A stretch of DNA of 64,000 nt from Rutidosis leptorrhynchoides (Eukaryota; Streptophyta; Magnoliopsida; Asterales; Asteraceae), in contig NC_092340.1 of the NCBI RefSeq assembly GCF_046630445.1, positions 366,815,001-366,879,000 of the forward strand, read 5' to 3'. Position 1 is the first letter of the stretch; the number at the start of each line of letters is the position of its first letter. A program made the position numbers and the translations under genes. Positions 24,041-36,191 of this stretch are shown here, in pieces. The notes under the pieces were generated by a model, which did not search any database, had not been told where the DNA came from, and saw nothing but the letters and a program-made list of their open reading frames with translations.

Positions 24041-24799
24041 TATTGCCAACAACTTCCCTTTGTTGTTTTAAATTGTAGCGGTACTAATTTGTTGTCATGA
24101 GTTAACGAACGGCCCGGTCTGTTTTCTTTATGTGACCTACAAATTTACTTTTCTTCATGAGCGAATTTTGCGTTTCTGATAGGCAGTAGGTGAAAGGAGG
24201 TTAGTAGTAGGATATCCAACCTTGCAATAGCTAATAGCTAATATTATTGTTGAAAGAGATTAATGTTTTTTTTTTTTTTTAAAGATACATCCTAAATTTT
24301 GCACCATACTATCTATAGTTTGTTCTTTAGGTAGTTGAGCTTTATTTTTTATAGAACTCAATCAACTGATAATAAACACAGGGTTCAGCCTGAATTCAAA
24401 TCAATCCGAACGTGGAACAAGTAAGATATTAGACACTTGGTATAGCAAACAAACTAATGCGAAAACAAAAGAGAGCGCAAAATTGTTAAAATTATTTAGC
24501 GTTGTGCTCAGTCGAAAATTTTATTGGGTCCGCCGTATTACTCACGAGGATCATCTCAATCACATAATAATAAACATAATGGAACAGCAAAAATAAAGGT
24601 CCTGTAAGATGAATAAGGAGTAAACCAATTGCTAAATGGCCAACTATACTTTCAAGTTTCAACAAATCTGACAAAAGCTAAAGTCGTGCAAGTTTCAACA
24701 CTCAGCAGGTAATTTACAATAACAGTAAAATATCTAACGAAACAGAAAAAACCAATCTAACCGACTGTCTAACAAGAATAATTTCTGAAACAACGGCAT
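24041..24799. other. Spacer between solo LTR E and the PWWP gene 3' end
   Basis: AT-rich, no gene recognised. The part nearest 24800 presumably holds the PWWP gene 3'UTR and poly(A) signals. A T-rich run lies near 24267. Confidence 0.4.
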
Positions 24800-27700
24800 T
24801 TAGCTTGCATCCATTGGGTCTTGTAATACTGAAACAAGGCCAAGCGGCAACGGTTTATACGAGACTAACGGTGTATAATTAAGCTCATAACTTACATCGA
24901 TCGACCCAAATATGTTAAATTTTCCAGCACTACTATAAGCAACTTCAGCATCACTGCATCTTTTAAACACCACTCTTGCACGACCCCCTTGTCTATCAAC
25001 TTCGGTTTCCGATTCAATCAACGGCCCAAATCGTCTAAACATTTTTATTAAATTAACCTCCGAAGAAAAATTGATGCCCTCTGTAAACTTTAATACAAGC
25101 TCCGTAGCCAAATTTTCTCGCCTTCTCTTTTCTACCTCTGATTCTTCCTTTACTTCAACTTTTTCGTGTTTTTTACTCGAAGCTCGTTTTTTATTTGATT
25201 GGCGACTCTTTTTTGCCGGTTTATCTTGATCGTATGACACAATCTGATGATCTAACCCTCCATTTTGATGATCTTGCAAAATTTGATCTTCAGGTTGATT
25301 TTGGATGATGATCTTGTCTGTCCAATACGAATCGTTAATATCTTCAAGGTCGAATTCAAAATCTACAGGGTCGTTTTCGCTCGATGCTTTTATTTCCCTA
25401 ATAGTGACTGGTTTTTCAACGGTTGAATTCTTCTTCTTATTCAAAGACTTGCTAAAAACAGATGCTCTCCAATCATAGAAAAAAGGTATGATGGTATTCA
25501 AAAAGACGTAATCCTTCATTGGATTTTGAGCAGTTATATGCAATTGTAATAGCATCTGGTCTACCGATGCTTCTTGAAAGTTTTCAGTAGAACCAACTAC
25601 TTGGTCAACATCTTGACCATCTTGTTGACCATGGTCAACCTTCGATGGTGGCCCAGTCAACTGACTCGCTACTCGTTGAATCATTTCACCAATTTTAAAA
25701 GACGGTTTAACACTCGAGACAGAAACGACAGGTGCTTTATCAGGAACGCGATTTCTTCTTTTCACCGAACCGTTTGAAATTGAATCACGCGCCTTTCTTT
25801 TTTTATAACCAGACGACTTACTTTTCTTGATGACATCATATCCTGATTCTGGTGCATCATCCGTTACATCTGATAAACTTATCTCCTTATTTGGATACAA
25901 TCCCGTTTCAATCAACTTGTTCTCGAGTTGCTCACCGTTCGTATCAACTTGTTCAATAGAAGCATCTTCCAACAATTCTCCATAACACCGAAACTCGGAA
26001 GGTTCCGGAAGCTTCTTATAACGACTGTAAAACGATAACTGAGCCTTAGCCATTGCAACCTCCAATTTATCACCTTCATAGGGTAACTGCGCGAGTAATT
26101 TCACATATTCAACAAGTTTATCAGGCTCGAAAGATGCCACGCTGGCAGATTTCTCTAAACCGCGTCTCGTAGACGATTTTTTTCGAACTCCGGCGTTTTC
26201 TATAACCTGATATTCAATCTTCTTATAAATATTCTTTGGAACACACGAGCATGCAAGCCCTAATTTTACCCGTCTGCTGACCTCATCCAAAGCAGACTCA
26301 ACCGCAATTTTAAACGATTCTAAATTGGTTTGCTTTACCATCTGAGAAAAGTTAGCCCGAAACGGGACCAGGGTGGTCGAATCGTTCCAAGCAAAACTAT
26401 GGTCTCCAAAATACGCTACCAAATAACGACCCGTTTTATGATACTTCATGGCTTTTTGTGATGCATCGGCGGGGTCCATTATCTGTCCTGGCCACCATGG
26501 ATGGCTTCTTACTTTACCCCACACCAAATCAGAAACTGCAAACTCACCTTCCTTTTTCGGCGGCATAAAATAACGTGACTGATGCAGCGAAAACAACCTT
26601 CCGGAATATTCGGTCACGTTATTCTGCTCGTCTTCTTGCATGTACTCAACGTTTTCATCTGAGTCGGTCTCGATTTCTATATGTTCATCTTCTGACAATG
26701 GAGATTTAATCAAATCCGGTTCGTCAAAAAGTGGAACCTCAACTTCCGCACGACGTGCATATACAATTGGTTCTTGGGACTTGACGTTTTCCTCCCGGTG
26801 TCCTGCCGAAAGTCCCGGTTCCACATTTTCGAAGTTTTCGTCAATCTTAAAGTCTTGATCTTTTTCTGGGCAGCCATTTGTAACATCATCAAACACTGTC
26901 GTTTCATCTTTCCAACCCAATACTTCATCTATGTCCACCCCTACATCATCCCCTATCTCCATGTCAGCGTCTACATATGAAAATTCTTGATGTTTGACTA
27001 CACCTTCGATACGTGTTTCACCGTTGACTCCCTCAGAACCAGAGTTGACCATGTTCAACGATTCTGTAATCTTCGACGAATCTAATACCACATCTCCGTT
27101 ACTACATTTATCATCCATAACAACATTTTCTTCTTGAACCGATTCAATATGCCGTTCCACAATCACCTCGTTTTTACTTTTTGTTTCCTCTTTCTCTTCT
27201 ATTGTTTGAGACTCTTCGATCACAGATTCAACAGCCGCTTTCGAGTCACTTATCCCACCTCCATTTTCAACGTTTTGAGCATCCTTTGTTGTAACTTCAC
27301 CTATTTCTGAACTGTCTACATGAGTTGCATTATCAGGACAAACCATATTCGGATCCACACGACCTTCATCTTTGTCATCTAACCCATTTCCTAACGCCAC
27401 CACATCAACATCCTCAGAACCATGATCAACAGCGTTCAACGGCTCTGAAATCACCGAAGAATCTAACGTTTCGTTCTCATCTCCACTTTTTTTAATCACA
27501 ACACGATCCACATCCATTATTTCTCGATCATCCGTTGTTTCAACTTCAATCGTTGTACTCACACACTCTTCTTTATTCCTTACATCAACTTCACCTGTTC
27601 CTTCACCGAAAACATCGACTGCTTCATCTTTGCCAGCGAAACCCTCCTCCACAACTACCCAATCAACTTCATCGAATGACTCACCAATTCCAGACAAATC

Positions 27701-28084
27701 CACAATCTCATCTTCTTTTTCAACACCTTCCTCCACCGCCTCATCGGTCAAACCTCTTTCAGTTGACTCCTTACTATCAATCACACCGTTAGATCCACTC
27801 GCAACAACGTTTTCGTGCACAACATCTTCCGTCGATCCTCCGTCATTCACTAACATCTCAACTTTCTCACAACTCAAAACCCTAGTTTCGCCTGAAACTG
27901 CAGCTTCTTCAACTGTCTGCCCATCAACATCATCATCACCAACAACATCCACTATCATATCCTCCATGTCATCTTTCTCAGCCGACAAACCCTCGGTTTT
28001 CGCCTTACTTACTACTAATTCATCGTCAATTGTAACAGTAGTTTGCTCAACACTAAGCATCACATCATCCTCGTGTTCTTTCAT
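24800..28084 (-). CDS. PWWP-domain chromatin protein (PDP type)
   Basis: A single coding exon of 1094 codons from ATG 28084. The frame is open ten codons further up, but that part lies in a 5'UTR intron. The long N-terminus is acidic and rich in E, D and V (likely disordered). The PWWP domain is at about residues 513-605: FAVSDLVWGKVRSHPWWPGQI, then KTGRYLVAYFGDHSFAW. Basic nuclear-localisation segments follow (KKSRQSNKKRASSKKHEK at about 950). An RRM-like C-terminal block lies near residues 980-1080 (TELVLKFTEGINFSSEVNLI, FGPLIESETEVDR..GRARVVFKR). This layout matches Arabidopsis PDP proteins, which read histone methylation and work with FVE/MSI5 in H3K27me3-linked gene silencing such as FLC. 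That role is known for the family and inferred here. Confidence 0.93.
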   Translation of the reverse strand: MKEHEDDVMLSVEQTTVTIDDELVVSKAKTEGLSAEKDDMEDMIVDVVGDDDVDGQTVEEAAVSGETRVLSCEKVEMLVNDGGSTEDVVHENVVASGSNGVIDSKESTERGLTDEAVEEGVEKEDEIVDLSGIGESFDEVDWVVVEEGFAGKDEAVDVFGEGTGEVDVRNKEECVSTTIEVETTDDREIMDVDRVVIKKSGDENETLDSSVISEPLNAVDHGSEDVDVVALGNGLDDKDEGRVDPNMVCPDNATHVDSSEIGEVTTKDAQNVENGGGISDSKAAVESVIEESQTIEEKEETKSKNEVIVERHIESVQEENVVMDDKCSNGDVVLDSSKITESLNMVNSGSEGVNGETRIEGVVKHQEFSYVDADMEIGDDVGVDIDEVLGWKDETTVFDDVTNGCPEKDQDFKIDENFENVEPGLSAGHREENVKSQEPIVYARRAEVEVPLFDEPDLIKSPLSEDEHIEIETDSDENVEYMQEDEQNNVTEYSGRLFSLHQSRYFMPPKKEGEFAVSDLVWGKVRSHPWWPGQIMDPADASQKAMKYHKTGRYLVAYFGDHSFAWNDSTTLVPFRANFSQMVKQTNLESFKIAVESALDEVSRRVKLGLACSCVPKNIYKKIEYQVIENAGVRKKSSTRRGLEKSASVASFEPDKLVEYVKLLAQLPYEGDKLEVAMAKAQLSFYSRYKKLPEPSEFRCYGELLEDASIEQVDTNGEQLENKLIETGLYPNKEISLSDVTDDAPESGYDVIKKSKSSGYKKRKARDSISNGSVKRRNRVPDKAPVVSVSSVKPSFKIGEMIQRVASQLTGPPSKVDHGQQDGQDVDQVVGSTENFQEASVDQMLLQLHITAQNPMKDYVFLNTIIPFFYDWRASVFSKSLNKKKNSTVEKPVTIREIKASSENDPVDFEFDLEDINDSYWTDKIIIQNQPEDQILQDHQNGGLDHQIVSYDQDKPAKKSRQSNKKRASSKKHEKVEVKEESEVEKRRRENLATELVLKFTEGINFSSEVNLIKMFRRFGPLIESETEVDRQGGRARVVFKRCSDAEVAYSSAGKFNIFGSIDVSYELNYTPLVSYKPLPLGLVSVLQDPMDAS

Positions 28085-28092
28085 ACTTGCCA

Positions 28093-28273
28093 CTGTAATT
28101 AACCCTAAGTGCACAAATCAACAACATAAAAAGGAAATAAACTACGTAAATACTCTATTAAAGGTACAAACATAACACAAAACCCCTAATTTCAAAATTT
28201 TATACTGTATACACATCAGGCATGTAAGAAAACAAAAAATAAAAATGAAGCCCTAATATGAATAGAGTGTTAC
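28093..28273 (-). other. 5'UTR intron of the PWWP gene
   Basis: In minus-strand sense, donor AACG|GTAACA (exon ends 28274) and acceptor AATTACAG|TGGCAAGT, followed 8 bases later by ATG 28084. This decides the start, because the longer open frame would have to begin with GTG inside the intron. The leader exon lies upstream of 28274. Confidence 0.65.
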
Positions 28274-28399
28274 CGTTGTTGATTGAAGTCGCGTAAGATG
28301 ATGATTATTATGTAGACAGATACAGTGACAGTGAATCGAATTTTGTGTATTGTAGATATTCGTAAAAAGAAAGAACGAAAGCTTGAATCCCCAAAAAAA

Positions 28400-28966
28400 G
28401 AGCCGAAAATAATGTTACTGGTTACTCAAAAACACAATCATGGAGCAAGTGCTTTGTATTTTTAATTTTTTTATTAAAATTAAATAAAAAATAAAAATCT
28501 TATTTTGGAGACTAAATTTACGGATCCGGTGACTTCGCTTAAAACTGACCCGAACACCGAACACGCCTCTTAAGTTGGCCAGATGGCCTCAGACTTTGTA
28601 CTTCGTACTTTGACTTGCTTTACCATTCCGTGACTTTCTTTCTTTTAGATACTCCTCCGTAATACTTATACCAATGTCAGTGTCCGTGAATGGACCCGTG
28701 TGTGAGCCCGTGGTTGAAGCACACCAATACTAGCACTCCGTTCATGGCCGTCGTTGGTATATCCGTCTTGCATTTCGCCGTTGCACGACATTTTCCATCA
28801 CTGAGTATATGCGTTTTTTGTCGTAAATTAAGCTTTTTTTTATTGTAAAATAAGTGTGAGATAGTATGTGATGGGTATGTCATGGTTATTAGCAGTTAGT
28901 AATGGGAAGAAATTACTGATGTGACGCTGATGTGGCAGTCCGTCCTGAGATGACACTACGTCATGG
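28400..28966. other. Upstream region of the PWWP gene
   Basis: No gene seen. It includes sequence rich in GTGACG / GATGTGGCAGTCCG motifs next to the Harbinger-like MITE, which may be remnants of a related, larger element. Confidence 0.4.
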
Positions 28967-29266
28967 TTAAGAGTGGTCTAACTGTGTGTGTCAGTTTTTT
29001 GTGTCAAATACTTAAATATTAGGTAGAGTGATGTGGTAAAATCTGATTGAAAATTGGGTGGGAAAAATAAACTAAATATAAAAAATATATATTAATTAAA
29101 ATTGGAAAATCATTGATTGGTTAAAAATCAAACTGACGAAAAAAAATTTGCATTGAGGTCCCGACTGACGCCCAAAACTGACACCCGATTAGGGTCCGTC
29201 AGTTTTCGTCAATTAAGTCCATGTCATCTGACGGACTAAACTGACGCCCGGTTATGAATGGTCTTA
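28967..29266. mobile_element. Harbinger-like MITE
   Basis: About 300 bp with TTA at both ends (28967-28969 and 29264-29266) and short imperfect inverted ends (AGAGTGGTCTAAC against AGACCATTCATAAC). GTCAGTTT and ACTGACG.CC motifs repeat inward. A 3-bp TTA/TAA duplication and G-rich short TIRs fit PIF/Harbinger MITEs. No coding capacity. Confidence 0.65.
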
Positions 29267-29630
29267 CTCTATTTGAAGACCAAATTATTTATCTTCGTTT
29301 TTAAATAGATTCCCCCCCCCCCCCCCCCCCCCCCCCCAATTTTTCATATAATAAGTCTTAAAATTAGAATTATTCTAATGAAAACATTTACAACTATCAT
29401 TAACTAAGAGTTGTCGACTTGTCGTTAACGTGCAGAAAATATTTGTATAGTTTGATAATCGTAATTAAAAGTTATCGGTAACCACCATGCACAAATTTTT
29501 CTCTGTGTTCACGACAATTCTAAATCCTTAAAACTATCGTGAATAAATACTCCGTAAAAGATATTAAATAATTCATTGTAAATTAAAACACTCCCATTAA
29601 AATTTATTTGTGCTTGTTTTACTTTATATT
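29267..29630. other. Spacer with a 26-base C homopolymer
   Basis: No gene. C-run at 29312-29337 (G-run on the minus strand), which may form quadruplex or i-motif structures and whose length is unreliable in an assembly. AT-rich otherwise. Confidence 0.6.
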
Positions 29631-30336
29631 TGTAAAGACCCGTCCTAATTCACCTGGACGAAGTCTCCAACATTTGGTCCCATTGCGAGGTACTGAATTC
29701 TATATGCCATGAATGACTCCAAATAATATCTTTAAATTGAGCAAATGCACAGCGAAAGATTTCTTTCGTACCTGAGTGTGACGATCGCTCCAAATTCATA
29801 TGGACAATACGTCATTCATTGATTTCATTGCGAGGTATTTGACCTCTATATGATACGTTTTGTAAACATTGCATTCTTTTGAAAAGGCACACCATAAATG
29901 AATATTTAAATCAAAGGTTTTCGACATCTGATGATTTCTACATATAGATAATCACCGTAAATAATAGTTTACAATAGTACTTTCGTTGACAATGCAGTCA
30001 AAATAAGATACATGATGATGATTTGGTGAATGCAACGTTTCCTTGAAAAATATGCCATGTACGACTCCATGCACATAGCTTGTCTAACATATAAGCAAAC
30101 AACGGAAGACTTTTAGGAAACCTGAGAATAAACATGCTAACAAGTGTCAACACAAAGGTTGGTGAGTTCATAGTTTTAGTGTTTCGCATAATCTGTATAT
30201 AAAGGTGGATCACAAGATTTCAGTTGTTTCATCCGAAACGTTTATCAAAATATTCTACAAAATTGAGCACCCTGGTAACTAAACTTAACGTATATATAAT
30301 TTATACCCTTTGTATAATCATATTAATAATACACGT
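29631..30336 (-). mobile_element. Element C: partial LTR, interrupted by element A
   Basis: Begins TGTAAAGACCCGTCC on the plus strand, the inner or outer end of a minus-sense LTR. It is related to the B LTR: both share TTGCGAGGT.TTTGACCTCTATATGA and the CCTGAGAATAAACATG block, but C is well diverged and older. It stops exactly where element A begins; the remainder should lie beyond A, outside the window. Broken. Confidence 0.7.
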
Positions 30337-32569
30337 TGTAGCGACCCGACAAAATCGTCATTGACGGCGCCGTCTACTTAGGTCCCGTTACGTGGTCATA
30401 AGTCTTTAAAACAACGTTTGACCAAAAGATATGTCGCATTCATTTCAAATGTAAAGATTGTTCAAAGTTTACAAGAATAGTTCCACCACAAGTTACGTTA
30501 CAAAGTTATAAGTACAAATGAAACTTATGCGACACAATTTAAAAGTAGCCAAAAGACGCTCCATGTATGCATATATACTCGACATCCAATGCAAGTATCA
30601 AAATAATGAGCGGAAGCATGTATCATGTATCGTTCAAGGACCTGAGAAAAACATAGAAATCTGTCAACGAAAACGTTGGTGAAATCATAGGTTTAAGTAA
30701 GTAAGTACAAATGAACCACAAGATTTATAACATTTCAATAATAGTTAACCATTCCAAAAATTTGTTATCACGAGCACCCAATTATCAATGCTTAACATTC
30801 CTTCCATAGAACCGCATCACCTTAGTGCTAGAACATACACTGTTTCTCGAAAATATATTTCATTCGTAAACGGTAGCGAACCGTTTGAATGAGGGTTTGT
30901 CAAACCCATATGGCCATATAACATAAGTTCTCGCTTACACCCGGCAAGTGTAACTAATGATAATCGAATTGAGGATTTTTGTTCTAAACTCGTATGTAGA
31001 ATGTTTGTTTTCCTGTACTTGTGTTCACTTAGTTAAAAAGGAACGTTTATGTTTTCTCATCCCAAATGTAAGTTTCAAAAGAGTAAAAGTGGGACTATGA
31101 TCTCACCTTGAGTGCACGAGTAGTAAAGTACTTCAACAAGTAAACGTGTGCAAAGAACAATGCTAGTCTTGACCTAAACAATAGGTTGTATCAATAACGG
31201 TAAACACGATAGGTCGAAGATGTTCAATTAGTCCTATGGCTCGTTACGACTCGAATACTACAACATGTGAGTCAAATTGTCATGTTTCATGCAAGATACG
31301 AGTATAAAAGCATGTTAGAACGATTTGCACAAACATTTGGTTAAGTTTGATTAAAAGTCAACTTGGTCGGGTCAAAGTCAACGAAAAAGTCAACACGTTC
31401 GGGTCGGGTCCCGAACTATTTCTCTGAGGTTTTTAATCATATATGAGCACGTTAGAACAAGTTACATGTGAATCGGAGGTGCGTAGCATAGTAAACATTT
31501 TTCGAAAAATGGTAAAACGAAACAGAAACTTCAAGTGTAACTGGACGGCGTCCAGATTTTCTGGACGGCGTCCAGTATTAAAGGACTGGACGGCGTCCCA
31601 ATATCTGGACGGAGTCCAGTATCGAAGAACTGGACGGTGTCCTAATATCTGGACGGCGTCCAGATTAGTATTCAGGTTCTGTTTGCTGAAAGTCTCAAGT
31701 GCACGAACCAAAATCCAAACAAACACAATTTATGATCCGCAAACAATCAAGACAAGTATCTTATACCGTTGGGAAGGTAATTTGACGAGGAAAACAACTA
31801 AACACATTTCATCAATCAATCTACCTATTACAACAACCAAAACTGCATCTAATGCTTAACATTAACCGCATACAAGTTCATAAATGCAATTCAATGATTC
31901 GGGCAACCAATTTACATGAATGATATGCCGTTTCGAAGGTAATCAAGCATACAATCCAACTAAACACTTACCAATAATAATCCATGGCATTCAATGCATC
32001 AAAAGTCCATTTCAAGTTCATCAAACCCTAACCCAAATTCACCAAAATCATAAATCAAGTTCATGAACTTTTCTAAAGCAACCTACACATCAAATTGAAG
32101 CTAGTGATACTAGGAACACAATTAGAACATGAACTTTTAACATCTAACAACATATGATCATCCAAAACTCAAGAACAACACACTAAAATTCAAGTTCATG
32201 CTAGTTACTTCAAAACAACAAGATCGAGCATACAATTCATATATTCATGTTAGACTTGAGCCATAGACACTAATTAACACTTTTATAAGTTAAAAACATC
32301 AATAACACAAAATCTAGTGATTTTAGAAAGTTACCCAAATGTAATGAAATCGGTATGGAATCGAAGAGGAAGATGCAAGGATCACGAATTTGTAATTTGT
32401 TTTGTTGCTAACTTCCTAATCCGAATTTAGATGATGAATTCTTGTTGGTGTTTTTGAGAGAAAAAGAAGAAGAAGAAAGATGGAGAAGATGAAATGAATG
32501 GATGAGAGGAGTTTGACTCCTTTGACCTAGTCACCATTTTGGAATTTTGGCAAGTTTAGTGTAGTGACC
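30337..32569 (-). mobile_element. Element A, left part: 3' LTR (R/U5 side), interrupted by element B
   Basis: Starts TGTAGCGACCCG at 30337, with CACGT just outside as the likely target duplication. The first 1255 bp align without gaps to the A LTR at 50389-51643, with about six substitutions by eye (about 0.5%; roughly 0.2 million years at usual rates). It holds six palindromic CTGGACGGCGTCCAG-type units at 31541-31663. Element-sense sequence at the right end is CT-rich, like a transcript leader. It ends at the B junction, so the U3 part is absent here. Confidence 0.85.
31541..31663. repeat. Six palindromic CTGGACGGCGTCCAG-type units in the A LTR
   Basis: Unit starts at 31541, 31561, 31586, 31605, 31630 and 31649, so they form three pairs with 19-20 bp inside a pair and 25 bp between pairs. 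Each is CTGGAC GGC GTCCAG or a one- or two-base variant. Confidence 0.9.
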
Positions 32570-35500
32570 CGAACTTTTCCATGTTTATATATATTAATTG
32601 AGATTGATATTTACATGATTAAATGTTTCCAACATGTTAAACAATCAAACTTGTTAAGACTTGATTAATTGAAATAGGTTTCATATAGACAATTGACCAC
32701 CCAAGTTGACCGGTGATTCACGAACGTTAAAACTTGTAAAAACTATACGATGACATATATATGGTTATATATATAGTTAACATGTTTTTATTATAAGTAT
32801 GTATCCCATTAGGTATTTTAACAATGAGTTATATACATAAAAATGAGACTATTAATTTAAGAAACTCGAAAACGATATATATAACGATTATCGTTATAAC
32901 AACGTCTTACTAGGTACATATGAATCATATTAAGATATTGATACACTTGGTTAATTATGTTAAATGATAAGTAAATATATTATTAAGTGTATTAACAATG
33001 AAATACATATGTAAAAATAAGACTACTAACTTAATGATTTTTAAACGAGACATATATGTAACGATTATCGTTGTAAAGACATTTAATGTATATATATCAT
33101 ATTAAGAGATATTCATACATGATAATATCATGATAATATAATAATTTAAAATCTCATTTGATATTATAAACATTGGGTTAACAACATTTAACAAGATCGT
33201 TAACCTAAAGGTTTCAAAACAACACTTACATGTAACGACTAACGATGACTTAACGACTCAGTTAAAATGTATATACATGTAGTGTTTTAATATGTATTTA
33301 TACACTTTTGAAAGACTTCAATACACTTATCAAAATACTTCTACTTAACAAAAATTCTTACAATTACATCCTCGTTCAGTTTCATCAACAATTCTACTCG
33401 TATGCACCCGTATTCGTACTCGTACAATACACAGCTTTTAGATGTATGTACTATTGGTATATACACTCCAATGATCAGCTCTTAGCAGCCCATGTGAGTC
33501 ACCTAACACATGTGGGAACCATCATTTGGCAACTAGCATGAAATATCTCATAAAATTACAAAAATATGAGTAATCATTCATGACTTATTTACATGAAAAC
33601 AAAATTACATATCCTTTATATCTAATCCATACACCAACGACCAAAAACACCTACAAACACTTTCATTCTTCAATTTTCTTCATCTAATTGATCTCTCTCA
33701 AGTTCTATCTTCAAGTTCTAAGTGTTCTTCATAAATTCCAAAAGTTCTAGTTTCATAAAATCAAGAATACTTTCAAGTTTGCTAGCTCACTTCCAATCTT
33801 GTAAGTTGATCATCCAACCTCAAGAAATCTTTGTTTCTTACAGTAGGTTATCATTCTAATACAAGGTAATAATCATATTCAAACTTTGGTTCAATTTCTA
33901 TAACTATAACAATCTTATTTCAAGTGATGATCTTACTTGAACTTGTTTTCGTGTCATGATTCTGCTTCAAGAACTTCGAGCCATCCAAGGATCCATTGAA
34001 GCTAGATCCATTTTTCTCTTTTCCAGTAGGTTTATCCAAGGAACTTAAGGTAGTAATGATGTTCATAACATCATTCGATTCATACATATAAAGCTATCTT
34101 ATTCGAAGGTTTAAACTTGTAATCACTAGAACATAGTTTAGTTAATTCTAAACTTGTTCGCAAACAAAAGTTAATCCTTCTAACTTGACTTTTAAAATCA
34201 ACTAAACACATGTTCTATATCTATATGATATGCTAACTTAATGATTTAAAACCTGGAAACACGAAAAACACCGTAAAACCGGATTTACGCCGTCGTAGTA
34301 ACACCGCGGGCTGTTTTGGGTTAGTTAATTAAAAACTATGATAAACTTTGATTTAAAAGTTGTTATTCTGAGAAAATGATTTTTATTATGAACATGAAAC
34401 TATATCCAAAAATTATGGTTAAACTCAAAGTGGAAGTATGTTTTCTAAAATGGTCATCTAGACGTCGTTCTTTCGACTGAAATGACTACCTTTACAAAAA
34501 TGACTTGTAACTTATTTTTCCGACTATAAACCTATACTTTTTCTGTTTAGATTCATAAAATAGAGTTCAATATGAAACCATAGCAATTTGATTCACTCAA
34601 AACGGATTTAAAATGAAGAAGTTATGATTAAAACAAGATTGGATAATTTTTCTCATTTTAGCTACGTGAAAATTGGTAACAAATCTATTCCAACCATAAC
34701 TTAATCAACTTGTATTGTATATTATGTAATCTTGAGATACCATAGACACGTATACAATGTTTCGACCTATCATGTCGACACATCTATATATATTTCGGAA
34801 CAACCATAGACACTCTATATGTGAATGTTGGAGTTAGCTATACAGGGTTGAGGTTGATTCCAAAATATATATAGTTTGAGTTGTGATCAATACTGAGATA
34901 CGTATACACTGGGTCGTGGATTGATTCAAGATAATATTTATCGATTTATTTCTGTACATCTAACTGTAGACAACTAGTTATAGGTTACTAACGAGGACAG
35001 CTGACTTAATAAACTTAAAACATCAAAATATATTAAAAGTGTTGTAAATATATTTTGAACATACTTTGATATATATGTATATATTGTTATAGGTTCGTGA
35101 ATCAACCAGTGGCCAAGTCTTACTTCCCGACGAAGTAAAAATCTGTGAAAGTGAGTTATAGTCCCACTTTTAAAATCTAATATTTTTGGGATGAGAATAC
35201 ATGCAGGTTATAAATGATTTACAAAATAGACACAAGTACGTGAAACTACATTCTATGGTTGAATTATCGAAATCGAATATGCCCCTTTTTATTAAGTCTG
35301 GTAATCTAAGAATTAGGGAACATACACCCTAATTGACGCGAATCCTAAAGATAGATCTATTGGGCTTAACAAACCCCATCCAAAGTACTTGATGCTTTAG
35401 TACTTCGAAATTTATATCATATCCGAAGGGTGTCCCGGAATGATGGGGATATTCTTATATATGCATCTTGTTAATGTCGGTTACCAGGTGTTCACCATAG

Positions 35501-35982
35501 GAATGATTTTTATCTCTATGTATGGGATGTGTATTGAAATATGAAATCTTGTGGTCTATTATTATGATTTGATATATATAGGTTAAACCTATAACTCACC
35601 AACATTTTTGTTGACGTTTTAAGCATGTTTATTCTCAGGTGATTATTAAGAGCTTCCGCTGTCGCATACTTAAATAAGGACGAGATTTGGAGTCCATGTT
35701 TGTATGATATTGTGTAAAAACTGCATTCAAGACACTGATTTCGATGTAACATATTTGTATTGTAAACCATTATGTAATGGTCGTGTGTAAACAGGATATT
35801 TTAGATTATCATTATTTGATAATCTACGTAAAGCTTTTTAAACCTTTATTTATGAAATAAAGGTTATGGTTTGTTTTAAAAATGAATGCAGTCTTTGAAA
35901 AACGTCTCATATAGAGGTCAAAACCTCGCAACGAAATCAATTAATATGGAACGTTTTTAATCAATAAGAACGGGACATTTCA
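32570..35982 (+). repeat. Element B 5' LTR
   Basis: 3413 bp. The U3 part contains a diverged direct duplication (two segments with TTAACAATGA..TACATA and AACGATTATCGTT, near 32818-32910 and 32990-33080); B' has only one such segment. The shared LTR block lies at about 35590-35680. Confidence 0.9.
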
Positions 35983-35984
35983 GT

Positions 35985-35996
35985 TGGTATCAGAGC
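35985..35996 (+). other. Element B primer binding site (initiator Met tRNA)
   Basis: TGGTATCAGAGC two bases after the 5' LTR. Confidence 0.93.
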
Positions 35997-36191
35997 GTTG
36001 GTCTTAGAGAATCAGAATTTTGCATTAGTGTGTCTTATCGAGTTTGTTAGGATGCATTAGTGAGTCTGGACTTCGACCGTGTTTACTTGAAAAATGATTG
36101 CTTAACAAATTTTGTTGGAAACTATATATTTTTAACATGTGAATATTATGTGATATATTAATCTCTTAACGTGTTTGATATTATGTGATAG

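Noticed and set aside
28085-28114. Upstream extension of the PWWP protein
   Set aside because: It would need a GTG start and lies across a good 3' splice site; the ATG at 28084 is the real start.
27630-28175. 181-codon Ser/Thr-rich plus-strand frame
   Set aside because: Shadow of the acidic N-terminus of the PWWP gene on the other strand; GAA/GAT codons read backwards give Ser/Phe-rich frames.
31443-31859. 138-codon frame through the palindromic units in the A LTR
   Set aside because: Arises from the GGACGGCGTCC repeats; lies in an LTR and antisense to the element.
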